This document shows, piece by piece, positions 11,814-22,808 of a stretch of DNA of 64,000 nucleotides (position 1 is its first letter; each line of letters starts with the position of its first letter). This DNA comes from Pyropia yezoensis (Eukaryota > Rhodophyta > Bangiophyceae > Bangiales > Bangiaceae). Location: positions 5,970,593 through 6,034,592 of the forward strand of contig CM020620.1 of NCBI GenBank assembly GCA_009829735.1, in the 5' to 3' direction. The notes below the pieces were generated by a model, which saw nothing but the letters and a program-made list of their open reading frames with translations, was not told where the DNA came from and ran no database searches. Position numbers and translations under genes: made by a program.

Positions 11814-12518
11814 GAGAGCCGCCCACACAAGCAGCGCCCCACGGTCGCGCCTGGTTTTGACCCTTCACGCTTCGGGGCGCACACCGCGACGGGCTCCACC
11901 ACCGGCATGCCGTCCTCACCGCGGTCCGCACCCCGTTCTCTTTCGCCTTCCCCCTCCCCTCTCACATCGCATGTTTTACGGACAAGTGCACCAACCGCTC
12001 CTCTTCCGCGCACTGGTTCCTCCTTGCGCGACCCCTCCTCCTCGGCTCCATCCTTGACTGGCTCGCCTTCCTATCGTCGCCGCGAAGCTACCCCTCCTGC
12101 GCCTGCCCGTCCTGCTGGGTTGACGCCGCACAGCTCAAACTCTCCCACCCCTTCTACTCGTGACGGACGCGGTGGCCGAGACCCTCCTGCGACCCCCCCC
12201 CGCCATACGAGTGGTGCCGCTGGACCTGAACCTCCTTTCCCACGCGCTGGTGGTGTTGGCGGTGGCGGCCCCCAAGCTCCTCTCCGCCGTGTAGGTAGCG
12301 CCGCTGCGCGTGTACCCGCCGGGTCTCCTCATCCCGGTGCAGGTGGCGCTGGCCGTAGCGGCCCCGAAGCTCCTCCCGACGTGTGGCCGGCGCCGGTGCG
12401 CGTGCGCCCGCCGCGTCTCGTCTCCCCCGCGCCGATGATGCGAGCGGTGGCGGCCACCAAGCTCCTCCCCGACGTGCGCCCGGCGCCGGAGCGCGTCCGC
12501 CTTCTGGGTCTTCTCTCC
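11814..12518 (+). pseudogene. Harbinger accessory gene, fragment 2
   Basis: This piece joins fragment 1 in frame after one copy of GAGAG is removed. It encodes a Ser/Pro/Arg-rich, probably disordered N-terminal region and then the first units of a glycine/proline repeat of about 31 aa (core GGVGGGGPQAP). At about 12378 one C is missing relative to the repeat consensus, which shifts the frame until the RT-C insertion at 12519. The gene was therefore either already damaged or decayed after the insertions. No known domain is visible in this part. Confidence 0.6.
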
Positions 12519-12987
12519 TGTGGCAGTATTGACCCCCAGGTAGGGGGGCAACACGTGCCATGCAAGGGGCGGCAGGCCACTAGCCTGACCCGTTCCTCCC
12601 CCTGCATTTTGGTCCATATTCCCTAAGTTTGGGATAGTTTTCTTAGTAGTAAATCCAACTTGGATTTGAGGGTTTTCAGCATCTATCGTCTTGAATTTTC
12701 GTGTGGCCCGGTGGGCAGGTGCTGGGGTGGGAGATTCTGAGTGGCGGGATTCTGAGGGGACCCAAGGGGGATAAGGGGAGGGACAGCGGGGCTTGGCCTT
12801 GCTTCCCCGTCCCGACCAAGAAACTGTTGGCCCACACACCATCTTCTTGTTTGTCAGTGGGGGGATTGCCCCACAACGGGGATAGAGTGTGTGCGACTTG
12901 CACTTCTTCCGGTTCCCCCGACACGGGAGGCAGCCCTTGTGCACCGCCCCAACTTGGGTGCCGCGTGTGCGAGTGGTTTTTGCCACA
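12519..12987 (+). repeat. RT-C 5' LTR
   Basis: Direct repeat of 32247-32715, differing only near 12776 and 12960. It has terminal inverted repeats TGTGGCA/TGCCACA and is preceded by the target duplication TCTCC. Confidence 0.95.
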
Positions 12988-12989
12988 TT

Positions 12990-13008
12990 TGGTGGAGCAG
13001 CGGGGGAC
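12990..13008 (+). other. RT-C primer binding site
   Basis: TGGTGGAGCAGCGGGGGAC starts two bases after the LTR and differs from the RT-A and RT-B primer sites at one position. Both families therefore appear to use the same tRNA primer. Confidence 0.75.
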
Positions 13009-13084
13009 AGAGGTCGGGTGAGGGGGGCTCTCTGTCTCAGAGGAACGGTGCACTTGGACCGTGTCATACGGATCGTGAGCCAAC

Positions 13085-15030
13085 ATGGCCGGTTCGGACC
13101 CCCCGTCGTCTGGGGAGTGCACGGGTGACGCACGTACTTCAGTGCCGTCGAATACTGGTGAGACACAGGTACGTGTACCTGGGGTCGCAGAGGGACTGGA
13201 GGTTCCTCAAGCCAGCAGGACTGGAAGTACTGGCGGGCAACAGGCCATCCCGACTCAGTCGGGATTTCATTCGGGTGACACTTCTGATGTGGTGGGCCGA
13301 AGTCCGGCCACCATGTGGTACACTCAACGGGAACGTCCCAAGGTGAGAGGACTGTCCTCGCGGGCTCCACTCGGGTTGGAGCCAACTTCGGCTTGGAACC
13401 GTCGCCAACTAGGCTTTCGGAGGACGGCGGACCTCCGTTGGTCGACGATGGGCTCGCGCCCATGCCCCCGGTTGAGACCCCTGAGGATCGTGGTTACCCC
13501 TCAGGCGGACTCCCGGAGGCGGACCGAGACTCAACTGGAGTCGATAATCCACTCCTCGCGGAGACTGTCCGTCGGGAGGCGACCAATGTGTTGCGGCAGA
13601 CTTTGCCGGACCTGGTGGTCAGGATGACGAATACTACTCTGAATCAGATCGTGGCGAGTTTGCCAGATGGTCTTAATGTCCAGACCGGATTGGGGCTTTC
13701 TAGCCCTCAGACGCAGGGGGAATCTCTCATTACGCCTGCTTCGGGTCGCTTCGAACCGTGGGCGACCCCTGTGACTCCCCACGAGGGAGCCATACCATTC
13801 TCGGTGGGGCGTACGCCCTTCACGGGGGATTTCCCCTCGGAAACGCCGGCGGCTACACTAAGCTCGCCGCAGCAGACGAACGGCACTGCGGGTCAACTCA
13901 CCCCATTGCCTCAGCGGCTTTTCCCTCAACGTGAGGTGCCGCCCAAGATCCAGGTAGCCAACCCGGTCTACCAGAGGATATTTGACTGTAAGACCTACGC
14001 CCTCCACAACAAGTCGGTGGCGTACGTTCCTACTCAAGCCCGAGCCATGGGCCGTGCCAAGAAGAATGCCATTCACTCTTTTGGGCACAAAGCGGAGTGG
14101 GATGGAACTCCCCCCCTCCGTGTCTGTGAGATTCTACGTCGTTTCACAAAAGCCAGTGACGACAATGCCGTAAGTGAAGGCATGGCTTTCTATATGCTAC
14201 AGGAGTTTACCAAGGGCGACCTCCGGACAGAGCTTATGTCCGTCATGCCCAGCTCCTCAAGTGGAGGCGCCGGTGACGTGGCGTCCTCCCTGGAGCTCGT
14301 CAACTGGTTGTTGAGAGCCATGATGGATGAAGCAGCGTTGGCTTCTCAAGTCGAGGAGTTTACGCAGGCTCATCAGGAAGAGACTGAGGGCGAGTTGTCC
14401 TTTGCGGAGCGGGTTCGTAAGCTCAACAATCTTTGTGGCTTTCTTCATCCACAAGCGGTGGTGAAGAGTCGGTTTGTGGAGGGACTCCATTGGTCAGTCC
14501 GTATGGAGACCCGGGAGCATAATACTGCCCGGGCGACACTGGCCGAGTTGGCTAGGTTCGCCTACCGCAGAGGTGAGGCCTACCGCAAGTTGCGGGAGGA
14601 ACAACGCCAGGAGCGTCAGGCCGAGTTGGCCAAGGAGCGAGAGAAGGCGCGCCAGGCCAGAGAGCTACGAGAGGCACGCCGAATCCGCAAGGATAAGGTA
14701 GTAGCTGCCGTGGGAACTTCCCAGGGTACCTCATCTACTTCCCAAGTCGGGAAGACTCCTCCGGGAACTGACCACCGGTGTTGGAACTGCGACGCCGACG
14801 GACACTGGGCATATGATTGCCCTATGTTGAGTAAACGCATTTAACAGTTCGTTAAGAATGCGAGTAAGAAGTCCGCTACGGACGAAGTGCGTTCACGCCG
14901 CGAGGGTGGACCTCGACCGGTAGTGGCCGTCGCCACACCCTCGGCGGAGGGGGCGGACACGTCGTCCTCGGACTCGTCGTCTTCCCCTTTGCCCTCGGAT
15001 TCAGACGCCAAGTCGGCGGGAAACGAATGA
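13085..15030 (+). pseudogene. RT-C Gag polyprotein, interrupted
   Basis: Gag starts at the ATG at 13085 (context CCAACATGG). A frameshift somewhere around 13300-13390 moves reading into the frame that carries the body of Gag. That frame includes a charged, probably coiled region rich in Glu, Arg and Lys, and the zinc knuckle CWNCDADGHWAYDC (CX2CX4HX4C, 14779-14820). A TAA at 14842-14844 interrupts the frame. The same frame then continues through an acidic serine-rich tail to TGA at 15028. The last residues (AGNE) match the ends of Gag in RT-B, so 15028 is taken as the ancestral stop. Confidence 0.75.
15018..15024 (+). promoter_or_regulatory. Predicted -1 ribosomal frameshift site (GGGAAAC) in RT-C
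   Basis: Phased G GGA AAC, followed by GAA TGA. The -1 frame leads into pol, and an ATG in that frame overlaps the gag stop (AATGA). Conservation across two retrotransposon families supports use. Confidence 0.65.
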
Positions 15031-18000
15031 CCGTTGGAGCTGGCCGTCCTAAGCTCACAATGGCAGCCTCGGCCAAGTAGGTCAAGAGGACGAACCAACC
15101 CTGCCGGATACTGCGGCGACCTAAGGGAGTCCGCCCCCCTCGGGTAGGACTCCCCAAGAACGTAAACCCACGTCGGGTCATCGCGGTGCTGACGGGTGAG
15201 AACTTCCTGGTGTCTGGACGGGTCCAACTAGCCCCCGGCCGTGCCTGTTGCGCCCGTATCTTACTTGATACCGGGTCAGGAGCCTCCTTAATACGCAAGT
15301 CGCTATTACCCAAGGAGATGAAGCTCCAGGGCTGGAGGTCTAAAGCCGATCATATGATCGACATCAATGGTGGGGTACTTCCCCTTGTTGGTGCCGTGAC
15401 CCTACCAACTAGGTTGGGAACCCGTGAGGTCGACGTGACCTTTGGAGTCGTCGAGAATATATCGGTACCCCTGCTTCTGGGTACCCCTTATGTTGTAACA
15501 CAAGTGCCTTTGATTTGTGGCCCTGAGTATTGGGTCAAGTTGATGAATGGGGAGACCATCCCCATCCTTGCTAAGGGAAAGTCTGTGGCTCCTGTGACAG
15601 TCTCACAGTCGAAGCCTGTTTGCTCCGTGAGAGAAGGGTTTACTGCTACTCTGCGTTTCGCCATTAAAGTCACGTTGCCCCCCAACGCGGTGGCGCACGT
15701 TGACGTTGTAACTGATTATACGGGGAACGGGTTGGCGCACCCTCACCCCCGTCTTGCTCGCAAGCACCAAGTGCATGTCGCCCTTGGCACGATGGACTCC
15801 AAAGCCGGAGTCCCGTGGAGGATTCAGGTGAAGAACCTGAGCTCTTCACCCAAGTACTTCAAGCCGGGAGCCAAGTTCGGCTATATCGACCAACATGAGG
15901 GACCAGCTGTAGCGGTCACCCTCAACGCGGGCGCGAGTAGCGACCCGAAGACCGGAAAGGAGAAGCACCAAGCCAAGTCGGCCGCCTCTTCTCGGCCCCA
16001 TGTGAACATGGAGAATGTCCCACCCAGGTTGAGGGTTCAAGTTGGACGCCTCTTGGACCAATATCACAAGTTGTGGGATGGTCAATTAGGACTCATGAGA
16101 GCCACCCAACACCGGATCGAGTTGAGACCCGGTGCACCCCCTATACGCCAACAACCGTACAGGGGAGAGCCTCGTTCAAGGGCTCTCGTTAAGGAGCAAG
16201 TCGCTCGCATGGAGGCCCTCGATGTGATCGAGGCCAGCATCGCCGAGTGGGCGAGTCCGGTGGTCATTGTCCCCAAGGTTGATGGGACCCCACGGTTCTG
16301 TATCGACTACTGTAAGCTCAACGAGAGCACGGTAAAGGACAGTTATCCCCTACCTGGGATGGACGACTGTCTGGACTCTCTGGGGGAGGCAAACGTGTTC
16401 TCTACCCTAGACTGTAACGCGGGGTATTGGCAAATTCCCATTGCCCCGGAAGACAGGCACAAAACTACCTTTACCTGTCACGGTGGTACCTACCAGTGCA
16501 AACGACTACCATTTGGACTATGCAACGCGCCGGCAACTTTCCAGCGCGCCATGGACATGATTCTGGCCGGAGTACGGTGGCAGATCTGTCTAGTGTACCT
16601 AGACGATATCATTGTGTTCTCCCGAAGTCCGGAGGAGCACCTTGGCCATCTTGGCCAGGTGTTCAAGCTACTTGCTGACGCTGGTGTGTCACTGACGGCG
16701 ATCAAGTGCCACCTCTTCACTCAGGAGGTGGAATACTTGGGACATGTTGTCCGTCCGGGGCGCCTCAGTGTCAACGAGAAGAACTTGATGGCCATCCGTA
16801 AGGCTCAGTACCCCCAGACCCAGACCCAGATGAGGAGCTTCCTCGGGATGTCTAACGTGTACCGACGTTTCACCAAGGGCTTCGCCAAGTTGGCGAAGCC
16901 GCTGAATGAGCTAATTAGCTCGACGCTACCGAAGAACCTGCCTCCCCCAATTCGGGTGGAGCAGAAATCCTTTGAGACTCTTCGGGACCTATTGCTGAAG
17001 CCCCCCATCTTGGCTATTCCCAGGTTGGGAGGCCACTACATCCTAGACGTGGATGCTAGCTATGACCAACTTGGTTGTGTGTTGCTTCAGCAGCAGCCGG
17101 ACAAGGAGTACTTGCCGGTAGGATACTTCAGCAAGGGGCTGAACTCGGCTGAGAAGAGCTATGGAGTCACCGAGTTGGAAGGACTCGCAGTGGTGTGGGC
17201 GGTGACGTCACTTCGTCACTACCTAGAGGGTGAGAAGTTCCTCATCCGCTGTAACCACCGCGCGTTGCAGTTCATCTTTAAGACGGATTGCACGAACACA
17301 TGCCTCAACAGGTGGAGGGTGCGACTGGCACCCTTCAACTTTGATATTGAGTACCGACCTGGCAGGCAACATGCCCTTGCCGACGGCCTTTCTCAGGTAC
17401 CTACCGAGGGGCTGGACACTAACTCAGTCGACGATGACATCCCCATCGTGGGGGTGGTCATGCGCTCGGGTCAGGTGTTGGACCGTGAGGCGCCAGGGAA
17501 CAAGAAGTACTTGCCCCTGTCCCTGGACGAGGTGGTCAAGGCCTAAGCCGAGGACTCCTTCTGCAAGTCGAAGAGAGATACGCTGGATACGGTGGCGGAG
17601 ACGCGGTTTTTCATCGGAGACGATGGCCTCCTCTTGAGGAGGGGGGTAATTCAGGGGGCCGAACAACTTGTCGTCCCCGCATCCCTCAAGGACAGTATCC
17701 TTGAGAGGGAGCATAACGCTCCGACAGGTGGACACCTGGGGTCTAGTAAACTGTACCAGACCCTGAGGACCAGGTACTACTGGCCGTCCATGGTGGTGGA
17801 CATCTACAGTTGGGTGGCTGCCTGCACAAGTTGTGCGCAGAACCGTCTGTTGGAACGGCGGCCTACTACGGCTATGTTACTGTTACCGGGCAAGGAGCCC
17901 TTTGCCGCGTTGGCAATGAACATCCTTGGGCCCCTGCCAGTGACCGAGGAGGGCAACCAGTACCCCCTGGTCATCTGCGATCGCTTCACGAAACTTACGC

Positions 18001-19009
18001 GAGCGATCCCTCTGGCAGAGATCACGGCCATGTCGGTCGTGTCAGCCTTCCTTGATCACTGGATTGCCGCGTATGGCATCCCGGACGGTACACTATCGGA
18101 CAAAGAACCGCAATTTGCGTCCGTACTGTTCCAGGGAGTGCTGGATATGCTGGGGGTTCAGGCAAACTATGCCACCCCCTACCGCCAACAAACTAATGGG
18201 CAGGTGGAGCGCTTCGACAAAACCATTGTTCGGCAGCTGCGCCACTGTGTGAGTGAGCACGTGAAAACGTGGGACCAATACATTTCTATTCTTACGACTG
18301 CCTACAATTAGCAGGTTCACTCATCTAGCGGGGAAGTACCCCTCGCTTTTGTGACCCCCCGTCGCGTGCGGTCTATTGCCGTGCGGCGGCCGCTCCCAAC
18401 TAGGGATTCCGGTGGCAGTACGCCTGCTCCCACTGACAGTAAGGCGGAGTTCGCTGCTAGGCTTGAAAAACTCATCCCGAAAGTCAGGGCTGAGATGGAC
18501 AAAGCACAAAAGCGCTACAAGCGTACTATTGACAAGAAGGTGCGTAACGCCAAGCACATCCTTGAGCAGAAGACTGGGTACTGGTTCACTCACACACCCC
18601 AACTGGGGGTAAGTTGGTGTTCTAGACGAAGGGGCCATACCAGATCCTTCGTACAGATGGACGGCGGTTCACCATCGAAAGTGACGATGGGGTCAGCACA
18701 GTAAGCGGACAGGACGTCGTAAAACTTGCACTACCTCCTGCAGGCGACCCGGCTTGGGCGCGTGCGCTCAAAGCGTGGCGCCAGCCTTCGCTACCTGCGG
18801 CCAAACAGGGCCCGCAGGAGTACGTATTCGATAAGTTCATCGACCACGGGTGGGATGAGGACACTAACCGCCTCATGATGAGGGTGCGTTGGTTCGGTTA
18901 TAAGGCCAAGTATGATACGTGGGAATGCGTGGAGGACCTCCCCGATGAGAAGGTCCGGGCATACTGCGCCCGGAATGATATAGACCCTAACAGCCCTCCC
19001 TCAACGTGA
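15024..19009 (+). pseudogene. RT-C Pol polyprotein, multiply interrupted
   Basis: The -1 frame is broken by TAG at 15078, then encodes a protease (DTGSG at 15267-15281), a reverse transcriptase (YLDD at 16596-16607) and RNase H. TAA at 17544 aligns with a glutamine in RT-B. The integrase follows, with a zinc-binding HHCC region, then TAG at 18309, a frameshift near 18600 and TAG near 18620. A clear chromodomain (about 18820-18970) ends at TGA 19007. The first integrase aspartate is asparagine (AAC at 17919, motif NILGPLP where RT-B has DILGPLP), and an RNase H aspartate is also asparagine (17253). This copy cannot supply its own enzymes. Confidence 0.85.
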
Positions 19010-19120
19010 GGGAAGGCCGAGCGACAGTGCCAAGAGGGTGCCTCAAGTCGAAGTGGTACGCAAAGTGGCTTTTAACTACAGCCCTAACCCACACACTCTT
19101 ACAACAAAGGCAACTGCCAA

Positions 19121-20029
19121 CTAGGCACGCATGCTAGACTCCCCAACCCCACGGCCCTCGCCCTCACGCGGAGGCGAGCGGCGAGACCCACGCCGATAAC
19201 GATCTCCACCAGTCCGCGGGGGCGGCGGATCCAAGTCGGAATCGTCGCGCTCCTCACGGTGGCGTAAGTGGCGACGACCGCGGCTATTCTTCTGCTTGGT
19301 CTTGCGCGCAGGTTGGCGACGCTGACGTCGGACCGACTCCGTCTCCGACGGAGTAGAGGACCCCGAGGCGGAATAAGACAACTCGTCTTCGACACGGAGG
19401 GAGACCGCCGCGAGTGACGGCGACGACGGCGAGGAGGCGAGTATGCCCGGCTCGCCCGACGCTTGCCACGCCCAAGTGGGGCTGGCTGGGGCACAATTGA
19501 CCCAATACGAGCCAACTCGGTCTTCATAAACCCCGCCACCGACTCGCAACTCGCGGTCGCCACAGCAGTACGAACGCGCTCCTCAAGTTGAGGAGTCTCG
19601 GAAACTTGAAGGGTTGCAGTCGACGTGGCCAACCAAGAAATGGTGCGCACCAACGTGGTGATCATCATCTCTGAGGTCAAGGGCGTGGCCGGCAATACCA
19701 ACTTGGGATAGACCGTCAAGAGGGTGGCCCCCAAGTTGGGGGACACCGGGGTGGACGACTCAACGGCAACGCCTATCGGAATGTCTCCGTGCGGCTGGAA
19801 AGGGACAGGAAGAAGCGGAGGGGCTCGCCGAGTTGGCGGAGCCCGAGACTAACTGCGACCCCAACTCGGGGCCCCCGCAGTGGGTTGAGTCAGGTAGTCA
19901 TCGTGAGAGGGCACGGCCATCACGATTGCCTTGTCCCGGGGAGGCGAAGTGTGGCGATCCACCCCCGGGGCATACGGGTAGTCCCCGATGCCCAACCCCT
20001 CACGAAGTACCACACGGCCGTCGTAAAGT
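19121..20029 (-). pseudogene. RT-C antisense ORF3, C-terminal part
   Basis: Reading on the minus strand, the frame arrives from 30878 once RT-B and one AAAGT copy (10,848 bp, divisible by 3) are removed. It then crosses an in-frame TAG at 19849-19851 and continues. A frameshift near 19490 probably leads to the Arg/Ser/Asp-rich tail that ends at TAG 19121. The tail is basic with mixed charge and resembles a nucleic-acid-binding extension. The upstream part is at 30878-31911. Function unknown. Confidence 0.6.
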
Positions 20030-20391
20030 TGTAGCAATATGGTTGTCCGTATTGTGACCCTAGTATCAGGGGGGCTACTTCTAATCCTTAACTTCAATTT
20101 GAGAGTCCGAGCTGGTCACGGTATCTATAAGTTACGTATGACCAGAGGGACTTGCATCTTGGGGTGGAGGGTAGTTAGTAGTGTCTCCGAGGGTTTATAA
20201 CGAGGGGGCCGGTGGCGAATCCACCGCCGGCCAAGGTAGAACAACAAACCCCTCCCATTTGGGCTCCCATCTTGGTCCCGTGGCTTGCGCTCCAAGGACA
20301 GCAACCTTGGCCTCCCGGTGACGTTGGTGCCGATCCCCCTTGGTGAGTGTTCCCTGAGAGTGGACGTGCGACGGATTCCTATTGTGCTACA
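20030..20391 (+). repeat. RT-B 5' LTR
   Basis: Begins TGTAGCA and ends TGCTACA. Differs from the 3' LTR at two positions, both single transitions. Preceded by the target duplication AAAGT. Confidence 0.95.
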
Positions 20392-20392
20392 T

Positions 20393-20411
20393 TGGTGGAG
20401 CAGCAGGGGAC
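20393..20411 (+). other. RT-B primer binding site
   Basis: Identical to the RT-A primer site and placed one base after the 5' LTR. Confidence 0.75.
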
Positions 20412-20616
20412 GGGTTTCCGTCACCCTTGTGGTGACGCCGTCTTCGGCCCTGGCACACGGATAGGGATCCGGTCCTTTTCTTGTACTCGTGGTGTTGCGA
20501 CCTGATCGATTGTGTTGAGCATTTACCTGTGACTGTGACCTACTGTTACTCTCCCCAATCTACCCCCTCGCTCTCTTATTCGTGGTGATCGTTGCGTCGG
20601 TGGACTGATTGTGACT

Positions 20617-22800
20617 ATGTCTACCCAAGAGACGGGGAACGTTCAAGATGACGGATCGGCGTCGACGCCGACTCCGGAGGTGACTACGGGAACCGGGATC
20701 GGGAACCCGATCGATAACATTGAGACGCCAATGCTTTACGGTGCCGGATCGACGTTTGGCACGGCTCGGACGGCAGGAGGCGGGGGCCCGCCTCAACTGT
20801 CGTCGACCGACCTCACTCCGCCGCCTCCTTCACCAGGGGATTCCCTGATGGCATCATTGGCCCGCATCGAGGCCCGGTCCACCGGGCTCGACGCCCGTCA
20901 AGATCGGACGGAGGACGCAATGGCAGTGTTGATGTCAACACGGCACACGACGGGACCCCGTCGTGTTCCTCCCACACCGGTACGGTTCGAACCGGCCGGA
21001 CTACTTTCGGAGTCCACCAGGGTCAACCCCGGTGTTGCTACTCCTGGACAACCCCCGGACACAATGGGGTATGGGTCCGACTCGTCGGCAGAGTTGGAAC
21101 GGAGTCACACGGAGCGATACGCGCGGAGCACCCGAAGCGGACTCCGCGGACACGACCCGGCGGATACGTACGCCGGGGGAGAGTCGGTTAATGGGGGAGG
21201 GGGTACCCTCTCGCAGTACCCCCACGACGAAGGAGGCCAGGCAACTCGGGTTCCCGAGGTGCCGACGCCTGAAGTACCATCTTCAGTGGTGGAAGCTATG
21301 ACCGCGCAGGTAACTGCGAGCCTACTGAAGCGGATGGAGTCCGATGAGTTCGCTCATCAACTGGCTAAGCGACTGGATATCCAGGACGCTGACACGGAGA
21401 TCGTCAACGAGGTCTTCCGGTCGGTTCTTACTCCGGAACGTTATCGTTTGGAGGACCGCTCTACCACCGTATCGGAATCGATGCGTAATACGTCGCATCG
21501 GGCGATCCGCTCTATGCAGACCCTTATGAAGGGAGTCCCTATGTTCGGGGGGCCGAACGGACGCCCGTTGGCAGTCATCGGCTTCTTGACTAGCTTCAAG
21601 GCAGCCGCAGACAAGGCGCTCGTTAACGAGGGGCTGGCCCTGGAGATCCTCCCGTTCTTTGTTGATGAACGGGTGCGAGGCAATCTTCGCCAGGCATCCC
21701 CGATGCCGGGAATGAGGGTCGCAGCCACCCCCATGGATTACCGTGGGATATTGAAGGAGCTGCTGAGCAGCTACCTCAGTGAGGACAAGTGCGAGGACCA
21801 CTATCGGGCCCTTCGCACTGCCACCGCCCAGTCCTGGGAGGATGAGGAGATGTTTGGACGCCGGATCCAAGAGCTCGACTACGAGCTGGGGAAGCTCCTC
21901 GGAGAAGGCGAGCTACGGGCCATCCTGTTCGCAGGAGTACCCAACTACGTGCGGATATCCGCACGGGGCGCCAACACGGCACGGACGAACTTCAGTCGAC
22001 TGATGCATATGTGCAAGTCCCTAGGGGACGCCTACCGGGTTCTACACCCGGAGTGTGCCTTGGCCCCGAAGCCCAAGGGTGAGGGAGGCAAGCCCAGTCT
22101 TACCCCGGTACCGAGGCAAGAGAAGGTGGAACGTAAGGCCGCACCAGTACTGGTGGCGACCGAACATACCCCTATTGGTGAGGATGACCCTCTAGTCGAC
22201 CAACAGGGCCACCTGTTGCTACCGGCGACGCCGGTGATTGATGAACATGGTACGGTAGCGTACATCGCCCCGGCTGGAACCCAGTTCCAGGTCAACGAAG
22301 GAACGGGACGGCGCGTCCCGTATGTGCGGACTACGGGGTACTCCCCGGTGACGGGTAACCCTCACCAACCCTTGCCAACATGGGCGGTGCGCACGGAGGC
22401 ACCTCCGCAGATTGCGGGCCGACCCAACCGGTTGGGGGAATCCATGTTCCGGTTGACCCAAGGACCCAAGGCCTACCAGGGAGCAGGCACTCGGGCGCCC
22501 GAGGGAGGCAACCGTAGCTACGGGTCTACCCCGATGCGAACTCAAGGGGGGACCGGCACGTCCGGGTGTATGTTGTGTGGGGATCCCCAGCACTGGGTGT
22601 CTTCCTGCCCACTCATCCCCGAGGAGTCCCGGCGGGCAGCGGCGCAACGCAAGACATCCACCGGGGGGTATCCCGCCCGAGCACCCGGACCCGCACCGGG
22701 TAGGCAGCCAGCTCCAGGGGGAGTACTGGCCGTCGAGGGGGCACCTCCTCAGCCGGATGTCCCGGCGGACAGCACCCTACCAAGGGCGGGAAACGAGTAA
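20617..22800 (+). CDS. RT-B Gag polyprotein
   Basis: A 727-aa particle protein. The ATG at 20617 is the equivalent of the RT-A start. The first 230 residues are Pro/Ser/Thr/Gly-rich and probably disordered. Residues of about 230-500 form a conserved, alpha-helical-looking capsid-like region that is nearly invariant between RT-A and RT-B. A proline-rich linker follows, and then a zinc knuckle CMLCGDPQHWVSSC at residues 651-664 with all four ligands in place. The stop TAA is 8 nt before the pol ATG, and the GGGAAAC heptamer lies just before the stop. Confidence 0.93.
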   Translation: MSTQETGNVQDDGSASTPTPEVTTGTGIGNPIDNIETPMLYGAGSTFGTARTAGGGGPPQLSSTDLTPPPPSPGDSLMASLARIEARSTGLDARQDRTEDAMAVLMSTRHTTGPRRVPPTPVRFEPAGLLSESTRVNPGVATPGQPPDTMGYGSDSSAELERSHTERYARSTRSGLRGHDPADTYAGGESVNGGGGTLSQYPHDEGGQATRVPEVPTPEVPSSVVEAMTAQVTASLLKRMESDEFAHQLAKRLDIQDADTEIVNEVFRSVLTPERYRLEDRSTTVSESMRNTSHRAIRSMQTLMKGVPMFGGPNGRPLAVIGFLTSFKAAADKALVNEGLALEILPFFVDERVRGNLRQASPMPGMRVAATPMDYRGILKELLSSYLSEDKCEDHYRALRTATAQSWEDEEMFGRRIQELDYELGKLLGEGELRAILFAGVPNYVRISARGANTARTNFSRLMHMCKSLGDAYRVLHPECALAPKPKGEGGKPSLTPVPRQEKVERKAAPVLVATEHTPIGEDDPLVDQQGHLLLPATPVIDEHGTVAYIAPAGTQFQVNEGTGRRVPYVRTTGYSPVTGNPHQPLPTWAVRTEAPPQIAGRPNRLGESMFRLTQGPKAYQGAGTRAPEGGNRSYGSTPMRTQGGTGTSGCMLCGDPQHWVSSCPLIPEESRRAAAQRKTSTGGYPARAPGPAPGRQPAPGGVLAVEGAPPQPDVPADSTLPRAGNE
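22788..22794 (+). promoter_or_regulatory. Predicted -1 ribosomal frameshift site (GGGAAAC) in RT-B
   Basis: Phase is G GGA AAC GAG TAA. After a -1 slip the reading frame is the pol frame and is open. A possible stem CCGGGG (22813-22818) with CCCCGG (22845-22850) lies 18 nt downstream, farther than the usual 5-9 nt spacer. Confidence 0.7.
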
Positions 22801-22808
22801 GAGGAAGG

